Below are positions 45,306-55,727 of a stretch of 64,000 bases of DNA, piece by piece. Origin of the DNA: ZC4RG20 sp963782445 (lineage in GTDB: Bacteria; Pseudomonadota; Gammaproteobacteria; Steroidobacterales; Rariloculaceae); NCBI GenBank assembly GCA_963782445.1, contig CAWAJM010000001.1, positions 372,001 through 436,000 of the forward strand. The letters run 5' to 3'. The translations under genes were made by a program, and so were the position numbers. The notes beneath the pieces were generated by a model. That model ran no database searches, was not told where the DNA came from, and saw only the letters and a program-made list of their open reading frames with translations. Each line of letters starts with the position of its first letter. Positions within the stretch are counted from its first letter, which is position 1.

Positions 45306-46319
45306 ATGGAATACCGCAATCTCGGGCGCACGGGCGTCAAAGTCAGTCAGCTTTGCCTCGGCACGATGATGTTCGGCCGCCGCACCGGCGAGGCCGATTC
45401 CATTCCGATCATCGAGCGCGCGCTCGACGAGGGCATCAATTTCGTCGATACGGCGAACGCCTATGCGGCGGGCGAGAGCGAGCGCATCGTCGGCAAGGCT
45501 CTGGCGCGCGCCGGACGCCGGCAGCGCACGATCCTGGCCACCAAGGTGTTCCTGCCCGAGAACGACTCGGACCCGAACGCGCGCGGCTTGAGCCGCCGCC
45601 ACATTGTCGAGGGCTGCGAGGCTTCGCTGAAGCGATTGGAGACGGATTGGATCGATCTCTATCAGCTGCACCGGGCGCAGTCCGATATCCCCATCGACGA
45701 GACGCTTCGCGGGCTCGACGACCTGATCCGCGCGGGCAAGGTGCGGTACATCGGCACCAGCATGTTCCCGGCCTGGAAGATCGTCGAGTCGCTCTGGGCC
45801 GCGAAGGAGTTCGGCTTGAACCGCTTCGTCTGCGAGCAGCCGGCCTACAACCTCCTCGACCGCACGGCCGAGCGCGAGCTGCTGCCCGCCGCGCGCAGCT
45901 TCGGCCTGGGGGTGATTCCGTGGGGCCCGCTGTGCGGAGGTCTGCTCACGGGCAAATACCGGCGCGAGGACCAAAGCGCCCAAGGCCGCTGGCAAGGCGG
46001 CATGGACAACTTCGGCCGCGCGATCACGCCTCGGGCCTTCGATGTCATCGAGGCCCTGACCGGCCTGGCCGCCGAGAAGGGCTGCACGCCTTCGCAGCTC
46101 GCGCTGGCCTGGAACGCTGCGCAGCCCGGCGTGACGGCGCCGATCGTCGGCCCGCGCACCATGGAGCAGCTCGTCGACAACCTCGGCGCCGCCGACGTTT
46201 CGGTGACCCCAGAGGACCTCGAGCGCCTGGATGCCGCGGCGCCGCCGCGCTCGCAAAGCCTGCCCTATTACGATGCGGCCATGGCCGTCGATTTCGAGCC
46301 GAACTTCGGGCGCTGGTAA
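45306..46319 (+). CDS. Aldo/keto reductase (cytoplasmic)
   Basis: 337 residues with the full tetrad: Asp48 and Tyr53 (FVDTANAYA), Lys80 (LATK) and His122 (LYQLHR). The late GVTAPIVGPRTMEQL supplies NADPH contacts. It belongs to the YajO/YghZ-like branch that reduces aldehydes. No signal peptide, in contrast to the reductase at 2.6 kb. ATG 45306 is used; no cotranscribed partner. Confidence 0.92.
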   Translation: MEYRNLGRTGVKVSQLCLGTMMFGRRTGEADSIPIIERALDEGINFVDTANAYAAGESERIVGKALARAGRRQRTILATKVFLPENDSDPNARGLSRRHIVEGCEASLKRLETDWIDLYQLHRAQSDIPIDETLRGLDDLIRAGKVRYIGTSMFPAWKIVESLWAAKEFGLNRFVCEQPAYNLLDRTAERELLPAARSFGLGVIPWGPLCGGLLTGKYRREDQSAQGRWQGGMDNFGRAITPRAFDVIEALTGLAAEKGCTPSQLALAWNAAQPGVTAPIVGPRTMEQLVDNLGAADVSVTPEDLERLDAAAPPRSQSLPYYDAAMAVDFEPNFGRW

Positions 46320-46388
46320 TGTTGCCGCGGCCGGCCCGAAGCGGAGGAGACGCCGTCCCGCTCGAGCCGCGCGCGGACGAGGGCCGCC

Positions 46389-47153
46389 TCAGTGCGTCAT
46401 GGCGTAGACGACGTAGTTGATTCCGAACCGATAGCCGAGCGCCGTCATCGGCTCCGGATATTGCGGCGTGTCGGCTTCCTCCCAGGAGTCGCCGATGTCC
46501 TGCCGGAAATTCACCGCCACCATGAGCCGGCCGTCGTCGTCGTAGATGCCTAGCCACTGTGGCGGAGGCAGCTCTTTGAGGTAGCCCAGATGACGCAGCC
46601 CCGGGATCTGCGTGAACTCGTCGATCGAGTAGAGCACGTGCAGCACCGGATCGTTGCCGGGGATCGACACCATGGGGCGATCGGGAAACAGCCGCGACAT
46701 GGTCTGCTGAAACACGGCCCATTCATCCGGATTCCAAAAATCGTCCGTCATGAGAAAGCCGCCGCGCAGCAGATATTCGCGCAGTCTGGCGATCTCCTCG
46801 TCGCTGAGGTCCCAGTAACCGACCTGAGTCGCGTAGAGCCACGGATGGGTGAACAGATCGTCGTCGGTGAGCCGCACGAAATCGGGCTCGCCGACATCGA
46901 TGCGCGTGAGCCGCTTGACGACCTCGAGGAAATGCTCCTCCGCGCGCGGCCAGTCCTGCCGCCACCAGCCGCGGCCGAAGCCGCGCCGGAAACCGCCGTA
47001 GCGCGGCCGGTCCGTGTAGACCATGCGTGCGAAATGGAACTCGCCGGGACGCGCCGTCTCTTCGCCGCGCTGCTGCGCCGCGCCGCTGCCCGCCGCGATG
47101 GCCAGGGCGATGCCGCATACGAGCCAGAGCAGGGAGCGAAACCGCTTCGACAT
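46389..47153 (-). CDS. DUF4159 family secreted protein
   Basis: 254 residues. Signal peptide (LLWLVCGIALAIAAGSGAAQ), then DUF4159: FHFARMVYTDRPRYGGFRRG, WPRAEEHFLEVVKRLTRID, FTHPWLYATQVGYWDLSDEE, and LREYLLRGGFLMTDDFWNP, which is a glutamine-amidotransferase-like fold without an obvious catalytic Cys. DUF4159 proteins usually sit beside MoxR ATPase/VWA clusters, but none is present here. Function unknown. Confidence 0.88.
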   Translation of the reverse strand: MSKRFRSLLWLVCGIALAIAAGSGAAQQRGEETARPGEFHFARMVYTDRPRYGGFRRGFGRGWWRQDWPRAEEHFLEVVKRLTRIDVGEPDFVRLTDDDLFTHPWLYATQVGYWDLSDEEIARLREYLLRGGFLMTDDFWNPDEWAVFQQTMSRLFPDRPMVSIPGNDPVLHVLYSIDEFTQIPGLRHLGYLKELPPPQWLGIYDDDGRLMVAVNFRQDIGDSWEEADTPQYPEPMTALGYRFGINYVVYAMTH

Positions 47154-47324
47154 TCGCCAAAGCTACCACAGCTTCAGAGCCCAGGCGACGAGCGCAGAGC
47201 GGCTTCCGGCGTCCGCTGCGACGTGCCCTCGAGCGGTCCCGATCGGGCCGCTGCCTGCCTGTGCTAAGCTGCCGAGCAACTCTCCCCGACGACCTTGTTT
47301 CGGCTACGTTTTCGGAAGTCGCAC

Positions 47325-48872
47325 ATGACCCAGCCTTCGCGCATTACGGCCAAGATCGACATTCGCGCCGACGTGCGGCGCTACGAGACGCTCGTGCACA
47401 TGTTTCACGATGCCGTGGAAGCCGAGCCGCAGGTCACGGCCGTCATCTACGAGGAGCGTCGCCTGTCTTACGCCGACTTCGGCCGCGCCGTTGCCGGGCT
47501 CGCTGCCGAGCTCGATGGGACGCGCGGCAAGCGCGTCGTCGTCATGATGCCGAATTCGATCGAGATGGATGTCGCGATCATGGCCGGGATGGTCGCGGGT
47601 GCGCAGGTCGCGCCCGTGAACCCGTATTTCAAGGTGCCGGAGCTCGAGAAGGTGCTGGCGAGCATCGAAGCCTGCACGATCGTCGCGCATCCCGATATGC
47701 ACGAGAAGGCGGCCGAGGTCGCCGCGCGGCTCGGTCTCGCCGTGCGCGTCTTCGGGCAGGGGGAGCTCGAACGGCTCGCGCGGGACGCGTCTCACGAGCT
47801 CGATCCGAGCCGCTTTCCGAGCGCCGACGACCTCGCGCTCGTGATTTTCACGGGCGGCTCGACGGGCGTACCCAAGGGCGTGGATCACACGCACCGGGGA
47901 CTCATCTGGGGCGTGCTGCAGCATGTCAGCGTCTGGCCGCTCGAGTCCGGCGCCGAACGGTTCCTGAATGTCGCGCCCATGTTCCACATTTGGGGGCTCG
48001 CCTATGCAACCTGGGTCCCCATCCACGCGCGCAGCACGCTCGTCATGGTGCCGCGCTACGACCCCGACAAGTTGCTCAGAGCCTTCACGGAGCACCGCAT
48101 CACTGTGTTCGCCGGCGGTCCTGCGCCCATCTATATGGGTCTGCTCGCGAGCCCCTTGCTCGACGAGACGGACTTCGGGCCGCTCAAGTACTGTCTTTCG
48201 GGGGGTGCGCCGTGCCCCGAGGACCTGCATCGCGAATGGAACGAGCGCGTCGGCAGCCCGCTGCTCGAGGGTTGGGGCATGTCCGAAGGGGCGCCGTTCT
48301 GCCTGAATCCGTGCCCCGGCATCCGTAAGCTGCTGTCCGTCGGCAACCCGGTGCCCCGGACGGATGTCGAGATCGTCGACGTGGAGACCGGCGACCGCGT
48401 GCTGCCCATGGGCGAGGCCGGCGAGGTGCGCGTCAAGGGCCCCCAGCTCATGCGCGGCTACCGTAACAACCCCGAGGAGACGGCGCTCGCGCTGCGCGGC
48501 GGCTGGCTGTACACGGGCGATATCGGCTACGTCGACGAAGACGGTTTCCTGTTCCTCGTCGACCGCAAGAAGGACATGGTCATCGTCGGCGGCTACAACG
48601 TGTATCCACGCGAAGTCGACGAGGTCCTGTTCAACCACCCGGCGATCCGCGAAGCGGCGACGGTCGGCAAATCGGATCCGCGGCTCGGCGAGGTGCTCGT
48701 GGCGTTCGTCGTCCTCGATGCCGGCAAGCATCTCACGGAGCAGGAGTTCTTCGCTTACTGCGAAGCGCAGATGGTCAAGTACAAACGCCCCGTCGAGGTT
48801 CATTTCGTCGCCGCGCTGCCGAAGACCGGCACCAATAAGATCAACCGGCCGGCATTACGCACGCTGCTTTAG
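47325..48872 (+). CDS. AMP-forming acyl-CoA synthetase
   Basis: 515 residues. The phosphate loop FTGGSTGVPKGVDHTHR, the YTGD (adenylate) motif GGWLYTGDIGYVDEDGF, the hinge RKKDMVIVGGYNVYPREVDE and the catalytic Lys in GTNKINR are all present. It activates a carboxylic acid, probably a fatty or aromatic acid, as the CoA ester. ATG 47325 is chosen over an upstream frame start at 47295. The stop overlaps the convergent MFS gene. Confidence 0.92.
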   Translation: MTQPSRITAKIDIRADVRRYETLVHMFHDAVEAEPQVTAVIYEERRLSYADFGRAVAGLAAELDGTRGKRVVVMMPNSIEMDVAIMAGMVAGAQVAPVNPYFKVPELEKVLASIEACTIVAHPDMHEKAAEVAARLGLAVRVFGQGELERLARDASHELDPSRFPSADDLALVIFTGGSTGVPKGVDHTHRGLIWGVLQHVSVWPLESGAERFLNVAPMFHIWGLAYATWVPIHARSTLVMVPRYDPDKLLRAFTEHRITVFAGGPAPIYMGLLASPLLDETDFGPLKYCLSGGAPCPEDLHREWNERVGSPLLEGWGMSEGAPFCLNPCPGIRKLLSVGNPVPRTDVEIVDVETGDRVLPMGEAGEVRVKGPQLMRGYRNNPEETALALRGGWLYTGDIGYVDEDGFLFLVDRKKDMVIVGGYNVYPREVDEVLFNHPAIREAATVGKSDPRLGEVLVAFVVLDAGKHLTEQEFFAYCEAQMVKYKRPVEVHFVAALPKTGTNKINRPALRTLL

Positions 48873-50305
48873 GGGCCGCTGGTCTCCTTGACCGACGCCG
48901 CCGCGGTCGCGACATCGCGCGGATACGTTCGCCGTGCCGGAATGGCCAGCGAAGCCGCGACTGCGACGGGAATCAGCATCAGCAGATAGGTCCACTCGAG
49001 CCCCTTCTGGCCGCCGCCGAGCCAATCGGACATGAGGCCGAAGACAATCGGCGCACTGCCCTCGAGTCCGGCCCTGAGGGCCATGCGCCCCGCTTCGGCT
49101 CGGCCCCAGAGCCGCGGGTGGATGATGTCGAGCCGGGCCGCGTCGATCGGGGGATTCGCCGCGGCCAGCGCGGCCGCGCCTAGCGTGAGCAGGGCAAATG
49201 CGATGTAGACGTTGCTGGTCCAGATGCCGGGCGCGAACAGGAGCACGGAAAGACCGAGAGCGACGCCCGGCACGAGGATTCGGGCGTCGAAGCGGCGCCT
49301 GTCCAGCAGCCACGCCGAGATGCGTCCGCCCGCGACGACGCCCGCCACCGCCCCGATGCCGAGGACGACGACGAGCGCGCTCGCGACGCTGCGCGTGATG
49401 CCGTAGTGGCCGGTGACGTAGATCATGGCGAAACCGCGCACGCCGGAGAAGAAGTAGTAGCCGAGCGACGAGGCGAAGATGATGAGCACATAGGTCGGAA
49501 TACGGACTACGTAGCGGATGGCCCACCAAAGGCTGCGCCGCGACGGGTCCTCGTGCAGAATCAGCGCCTCGCGCGGCCGCACGCCGGCCTGCACCACCGA
49601 TTCCTGGGCTTTCTGGGCCGAGCCGGCCTGCTCGGCCGGCGGCTCCTTGCCGCGCTCGGCGGTGGGCGCCGCCTTCCCCTTGTCGTCCACGTCCTCGGCC
49701 GAGCGCACGTCCTGCTCGCCGCGGCCGATCCAGCTTTGTCCGCCTCGGGCGGGCTCCGGCAGAAAGCGCCAGAGGATGAAGACCAGCGCGACACCCGGTA
49801 CGCCCATGACATAGAAGGACCAGCGCCAATCGAGCCAGGACGAGACCTCGCCCGAGACGAAGAAGCCGATGCCCATGCCGACGAGCTCGCCGGCCAGGGT
49901 GGCGGCGGCCGTCACGGCGCCCAGAAAGATGCGTGTGACGAGCAGGTAAATAAACGACGTCGAGGTTCCGCTCACGGCCATGGCGACGCTCCAAACGGCG
50001 ATGACGACCATGAGCAGGCGCTTGCGGCGAGTACGGTCGACGAGAACCCCCATGGGCAGCGCGAAGACCGCGCCGACGAACGAGACGGCGGCGAGCAGCA
50101 CGCCGATGCTGGGGTGGCCGATATTGAACGCTTTCTCGAGGCTCCCCGCGACGGCCGATACCGTACCCTTGTCGGCCGTGTCGAGCGCCAATACGGCCGC
50201 GAGCAGGGCGATGATCTTGAGGCGCGCCGGTCCCCCGACTTTCTCCTCGATGCGCTCCTCTGCCTTGTGGAGCACACCGCGCCCATTGTAACTGGAGTCC
50301 GACAT
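48869..50305 (-). CDS. MFS transporter with an apparent internal deletion
   Basis: 478 residues from ATG 50305. It is a Spinster-like/metabolite MFS protein: KIIALLAAVLALDTADKGTV (TM1), PSIGVLLAAVSFVGAVFALP, WRWSFYVMGVPGVALVFILW, with a ~70-residue cytoplasmic central loop rich in Glu/Lys/Ala. After TRIFLGAVTAAA the chain runs straight into LAGELVGMGIGFFVSG, whereas relatives carry some 25-30 residues between (end of TM4, loop, start of TM5). The frame stays open. Whether the protein still works is unknown. Convergent with the acyl-CoA ligase. Confidence 0.8.
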   Translation of the reverse strand: MSDSSYNGRGVLHKAEERIEEKVGGPARLKIIALLAAVLALDTADKGTVSAVAGSLEKAFNIGHPSIGVLLAAVSFVGAVFALPMGVLVDRTRRKRLLMVVIAVWSVAMAVSGTSTSFIYLLVTRIFLGAVTAAATLAGELVGMGIGFFVSGEVSSWLDWRWSFYVMGVPGVALVFILWRFLPEPARGGQSWIGRGEQDVRSAEDVDDKGKAAPTAERGKEPPAEQAGSAQKAQESVVQAGVRPREALILHEDPSRRSLWWAIRYVVRIPTYVLIIFASSLGYYFFSGVRGFAMIYVTGHYGITRSVASALVVVLGIGAVAGVVAGGRISAWLLDRRRFDARILVPGVALGLSVLLFAPGIWTSNVYIAFALLTLGAAALAAANPPIDAARLDIIHPRLWGRAEAGRMALRAGLEGSAPIVFGLMSDWLGGGQKGLEWTYLLMLIPVAVAASLAIPARRTYPRDVATAAASVKETSGP

Positions 50306-50386
50306 GCCCGCCCGAGGCATGCACGAGAAGTGCCAGGACCGTCGCCGCGTTAGAATCGAAGCCGGCGCCATACGCAAAGGAGAGGC

Positions 50387-51493
50387 ATGGTACTCAAGAG
50401 ACCGGACTGGGCGAGCGGACGCCTCGTCACCCTCGACGTCAATTCGTCCATTCTCGCCGACAATCCCCTCGGCGACCCGCATTTGCGCGAGCTGGACGTT
50501 TGGCTGCCGCCCCAATACGACCAGGGACACGGGCGCGGCTTGGGCAAGCGTTTCCCGGTCATGTTCGATCTGGTCGGCTATACGGGGTCGGGCAAGTCGC
50601 ACACGAATTGGAAGGCCTTCGACGAGAACGTGCCGGAGCGCGCCGCGCGCCTCGTCGCGGAGGAGAAGATGGCGCCGGCCATTCTCGTGTTTCCCGACTG
50701 CTTTACCGCGCTCGGCGGTAATCAATATGTCAATTCGGCCGCGATCGGCCGTTACGCCGACTATCTGACTAAGGAGCTCATCCCGCTCGTCGACAGGGAG
50801 TTCCGCAGCTTGGGCGCGCGTGAGCACCGGGGCTGCTTCGGCAAGTCGTCGGGCGGCTACGGCGCCATGATCCACGGCATGAAGTACGCCGCCTTCTGGG
50901 GCGCGATCGCGAATCATTCGGGCGACGCGTACTTCGATTTCATCTACCGCAGCGACTGGCCCTCGACCCTCGACGAGCTCGCGAAGTACCGCTCGCCGAA
51001 GCGGCGCGAAGGGCCCGTGGACCCGCTACGGGATTTTTCCGCGCCCGACCCGGGGCACGACGACGGCCGCGCGCGCCGGTTTCTGGAGGCCGTCTGGAAG
51101 AAACCGCGGCTCTCCAGCGCCGAGGTTCACTGCCTCATGAACCTCGCGATGGCCGCGACCTACGATCCCGATCCGCAGCAGCCCGAGCGGCTGCGTGTGC
51201 CGTTCGACCTCGAGACCGGCGAGCTGATCCCGCGCCGATGGCGCGAGTGGCAGCGTCACGATCCGATCAACCTCGTCGAGCGGCACGCGAAGAACCTGAA
51301 GACGCTGCGCGGCATCTACATGGACTGCGGTTGGCGCGACCAGTACCGCATTCACTACGGCTGCCGCATTCTCTCCAAGCGATTGGCCGAAGCCGGTATC
51401 GAGCACCGCTACGAGGAGTTCGACGGAACGCACTCGGGTATCGACGACCGCATGGACCGGAGCCTGCCGTTTCTCGCGAAGGCGCTGCGGTGA
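50387..51493 (+). CDS. Putative alpha/beta-hydrolase esterase
   Basis: 368 residues. An esterase-D/antigen-85-like fold: RFPVMFDLVGYTGSGKSHTN, APAILVFPDCFTALGG, nucleophile elbow GCFGKSSGGYGAM (Ser) and a late His in DGTHSGIDDRM. No signal peptide. Substrate unknown. ATG 50387 follows AAAGGAGAGG. A single REP-like unit follows the stop, then the convergent M16 gene. Confidence 0.85.
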   Translation: MVLKRPDWASGRLVTLDVNSSILADNPLGDPHLRELDVWLPPQYDQGHGRGLGKRFPVMFDLVGYTGSGKSHTNWKAFDENVPERAARLVAEEKMAPAILVFPDCFTALGGNQYVNSAAIGRYADYLTKELIPLVDREFRSLGAREHRGCFGKSSGGYGAMIHGMKYAAFWGAIANHSGDAYFDFIYRSDWPSTLDELAKYRSPKRREGPVDPLRDFSAPDPGHDDGRARRFLEAVWKKPRLSSAEVHCLMNLAMAATYDPDPQQPERLRVPFDLETGELIPRRWREWQRHDPINLVERHAKNLKTLRGIYMDCGWRDQYRIHYGCRILSKRLAEAGIEHRYEEFDGTHSGIDDRMDRSLPFLAKALR

Positions 51494-51500
51494 AGGGCGA

Positions 51501-51520
51501 TAAAGGGCTCTGACCCCTTT
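51501..51520. repeat. REP-like palindrome, single unit
   Basis: One unit of the 10.5/15.0 kb repeat (AAAGGGCTCTGACCCCTTT) lies between the convergent esterase and M16 genes and abuts the M16 TAG stop. Its partner copy is missing here. Confidence 0.8.
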
Positions 51521-52987
51521 CTATTGCTGGAATATCGCGGCGGCGGGTTCGACGGCGATGCGTCCGGCCACGTCGAGCGGGTACGTGGCGAAGGTCTTGT
51601 CGTCGTCGAGCACGGACTGGGGCTTCGGATTCGAGTAGACGATGGGGCTCGGGGCGTCGGCCGCCAGCGCTGCCGCGAGCGCCTCGGCAGCGCCCGTCAC
51701 GATCGCGATCTTGAGGTTCGCATACTGTAGATGTTTTGTAACGGCGGTGTTGACGTTGTGGGCGGTGAGCTCGCTAAGCACGCGTCGAAACCGCGCTAGA
51801 TGACCTTCCCCATCGAGGCCGTAGAACCGGTCGTCCATGGCGTAGCCGAGGCGGGCCGAGGTCGTCTCGGCGAAATGCAGGACGTACTTCGAGAGGAAGG
51901 CCCGCGTGAGCTCGAACTGCTCCTGCGTGAGTCCATCGTCCACGAGCCGCTGCAGCTCGTGCAGGGCGGCCCTGAGTGCGAACAGTGCCTGATTGTTAGG
52001 CAGCGTACGTATCCAGACTTCGAAGAGCTGCTGGCGGCGAGGCACGTTGACGGGCGGCATCTGGCGCTCGCCGCCTTCCGGGAAAGCCTCGATGTAGGAG
52101 TAGTCGCCGTAATTGAGCCCGCGCACTTCGCGGATGACCTGGAACAGGTGGCTCGCCTGGTTCCGATGTTCCCCCAGCCAGGAGTTCGCGATCCACAGGG
52201 CGTAGAAGTCGCGTTCGCCCCGCAGGACGTCCAATGGGAAGCCGAAGCTGAGCGAGGTGTCCGCGCCGGGTTTCTCGACGATCAGCACCTGGCGGCCGGC
52301 GATGGGCGGCGCGGCGACGGCCGCATGCGGCGGCGGGTCGCCGGCCGGCAGCCGCCCGAGCGCCGCGGCCATGCGCGCGACGAGCGCGTCGTCGAAGCCG
52401 CCGCCGAGCCCGAGTTGCGCGGTTCGGCGCGTGAACCGGCGGCGGTAAAAGTCGCGCACGTCGGCGAGCGTGACGGCCGTAAGGCCCGCTACGGTGCCTT
52501 CCGCCGGATGCGCATAGCGTGTGCCCTCGAAGACGAAGCGATACAGCGCCGCCTTGGCCAGCTCCTCGTCCGACGAGTAGCGCAGCGTGTTTTCGAGGTA
52601 GTTGACGGCGTCGTGCCGCACACGCTGAAAGTCCTGCTCGGCGAACGCCGGCTCGAGCAAGGCGTCGAGGAACAGCGGGACGTAGGCGTCGAGATTGTCG
52701 CGATGCGTGCGGCCCGTGAGCGTCGTTGCCTCGCGGTCGACGCGGATCGAGTAGTCGGCTGCGAGCGGGTACAGTTTCTCGAGCACTTCGGCGTAGCCGT
52801 TCCGGCGCGTCGCGGCGTCGGCGAGCATCTGCGCCGTCAGAAAGGCCAACCCCTCCTTGCCGGGCGGGTCGTCCGCACAGCCGACGGCGAACTGGACCGA
52901 GAAAGCGACGGTCGGATCGGCGGGCACGCGCAGGAGCACGGGGCCGTTGCCGCCCGCCGCCGTCCGCGGAGCTTCCTGCTGCGCCAC
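51521..52987 (-). CDS. M16 family peptidase, second subunit (no zinc motif)
   Basis: 488 residues. An M16 (pitrilysin/insulinase) fold protein, but the zinc motif HxxEH is absent, as in the non-catalytic partner subunit of such pairs; the C-terminal conserved IREVRGLNYGDYSYIEAF is present. GTG 52987 lies seven bases after GGAGG; GTG 52993 overlaps the first M16 stop and is possible. It is coupled to the catalytic subunit upstream, and the two probably form a heterodimer. Confidence 0.88.
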   Translation of the reverse strand: MAQQEAPRTAAGGNGPVLLRVPADPTVAFSVQFAVGCADDPPGKEGLAFLTAQMLADAATRRNGYAEVLEKLYPLAADYSIRVDREATTLTGRTHRDNLDAYVPLFLDALLEPAFAEQDFQRVRHDAVNYLENTLRYSSDEELAKAALYRFVFEGTRYAHPAEGTVAGLTAVTLADVRDFYRRRFTRRTAQLGLGGGFDDALVARMAAALGRLPAGDPPPHAAVAAPPIAGRQVLIVEKPGADTSLSFGFPLDVLRGERDFYALWIANSWLGEHRNQASHLFQVIREVRGLNYGDYSYIEAFPEGGERQMPPVNVPRRQQLFEVWIRTLPNNQALFALRAALHELQRLVDDGLTQEQFELTRAFLSKYVLHFAETTSARLGYAMDDRFYGLDGEGHLARFRRVLSELTAHNVNTAVTKHLQYANLKIAIVTGAAEALAAALAADAPSPIVYSNPKPQSVLDDDKTFATYPLDVAGRIAVEPAAAIFQQ

Positions 52988-52989
52988 CG

Positions 52990-54255
<1,266 letters not shown>

Positions 54256-54439
54256 GGCGTCCGCTCCGGCTGATGCGAATGCGGCGCGCGGCCGGCGCGG
54301 CCGGCGCGTACACTTGAGCCATGCCCGAGTCCTACGCGAAGCCCCCGATTCCGAGCGCCGTGCGAGGCGGCCGTTCCGCCGCCTCGAGCCATCGATTAGA
54401 TCATACCCCGCGCGCCGGCACGCAGCCGGAGGCGCACCG

Positions 54440-55465
54440 ATGCCGCCGTCCGAGCCGCGGCGGCACCCGGAGGCGACCGTGAGCGAAGCGCTTCCCTATG
54501 CGCGCCTCGGCCCGGACGTTGTGCTCGCGGCCGCCGAGAGCGCGGGCTTCGAGTGCGACGGCCGCATCCTGGCGCTCGCAAGCTACGAGAACCGCGTCTA
54601 TCAGCTCGGCACGGAGGACGGCTTCATCGTCGCCAAGTTCTACCGCCCCGGCCGTTGGGACGACGAGGCCATCCTCGAGGAGCACGCGTTCTCGCTCGAG
54701 CTCGCCGGGCAGGGCATCCCCGTCGTGCCGCCGCTCGCGGCCGGCAAGCGGACGCTGCACGAGCACGAGGGGTACCGGTTCGCGCTCTTCGAGCGCCGGG
54801 GCGGCCGCTGGCCGGAGCTCGGCACGGCCGATGAGCGTGCCTGGATGGGCCGCGTGCTCGGGCGCATGCACGCGTTGGGCGCGCTCGCCCGCTTCGACCA
54901 TCGGCCGACGCTTTCGATCCAGGGACTCGGCCGCGCTTCCGTTGCGACGCTCGAAGCCGGGGCCTTCATCCCGCCTCATCTCGAGGAGAGCTATGCGAGC
55001 ATTGCCGCGGACGTGCTCGAGGCCGTCGAGCGCCGCTTCGCGGCCGCGGGCGATTATTCGCGACTGCGCATCCACGGGGACTGTCATCCCGGCAATGTGC
55101 TGTGGAGCGATTCGGGGCCCCACTTCGTGGACCTCGACGATTGCATGAACGGCCCGGCCGTGCAGGACCTGTGGCTTTTTCTCTCCGGCCCGCGAGACGA
55201 GATGGCCATTCAGCTCGGCGACCTGCTCGAGGGGTATCTGCAGTTCCGAGACTTCGATTATAGGGAGCTGCACCTCGTCGAGGCGCTGCGCACACTACGG
55301 ATCATGCATTACGCCGCGTGGCTCGCGCGGCGCTGGAACGATCCTGCTTTCCCGCGCGCGTTCCCCTGGTTCGCCGAACCGAAATACTGGGAAGAGCACG
55401 TGCTCGCGCTGCGCGAGCAGCGGGCCGCGCTCGACGAGCCGCCGCTCGAGGTGCTGTGCCGCTGA
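54440..55465 (+). CDS. srkA: Stress-response Ser/Thr kinase SrkA (YihE)
   Basis: 341 residues. A small eukaryote-like kinase that protects against envelope and oxidative stress. Catalytic residues Asp214 (IHGDCHPGN), Asn219 and Asp231 (FVDLDDCMNGPAVQDLW) match the E. coli enzyme's spacing closely. ATG 54440 follows GGAGG by eight bases; the longer upstream frame is not supported. Often found upstream of dsbA, but here the neighbour is a cytochrome module. Confidence 0.93.
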   Translation: MPPSEPRRHPEATVSEALPYARLGPDVVLAAAESAGFECDGRILALASYENRVYQLGTEDGFIVAKFYRPGRWDDEAILEEHAFSLELAGQGIPVVPPLAAGKRTLHEHEGYRFALFERRGGRWPELGTADERAWMGRVLGRMHALGALARFDHRPTLSIQGLGRASVATLEAGAFIPPHLEESYASIAADVLEAVERRFAAAGDYSRLRIHGDCHPGNVLWSDSGPHFVDLDDCMNGPAVQDLWLFLSGPRDEMAIQLGDLLEGYLQFRDFDYRELHLVEALRTLRIMHYAAWLARRWNDPAFPRAFPWFAEPKYWEEHVLALREQRAALDEPPLEVLCR

Positions 55466-55538
55466 GCGCGATCTTCGGTATCATCGGGCGCTCCGAGGCG
55501 CCGGCGTCCGCCGCGCGGCGCCTGCTGCGGGGGAGGCA

Positions 55539-55727
55539 ATGGAGCTTTTTCGCGTCAGCCGCGATGTCTACGGCCGAGAGGTGCTGCAGGGCATGTCTTG
55601 GGATCTGCTGTGGGTGTTCCTCGGCGCGGGAATCGCTTTCGTCGTTCTCCATGCGCTTTACCGGGTTCTGCTTGCGCCGAAGTGCGCCGGCCCCCAAGCG
55701 GCCGCGGAAGACAAGAGCCCGACATGA
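55539..55727 (+). CDS. 62-residue membrane protein of the cytochrome module
   Basis: A single membrane segment (LLWVFLGAGIAFVVLHALYR) sits between a polar N-terminus (MELFRVSRDVYGREVLQGM) and a short tail ending in Lys/Ser. ATG 55539 follows GGGGGAGG. The stop overlaps the next gene (ATGA). It is not a family I recognise. Small single-span subunits are common in cytochrome complexes, so it may stabilise the cytochrome b that follows. Confidence 0.75.
   Translation: MELFRVSRDVYGREVLQGMSWDLLWVFLGAGIAFVVLHALYRVLLAPKCAGPQAAAEDKSPT

Noticed and set aside
50306..50917. N-terminal extension of the second MFS gene
   Set aside because: It is antisense to the well-supported esterase gene and lacks any membrane segment; ATG 50305 fits the family.
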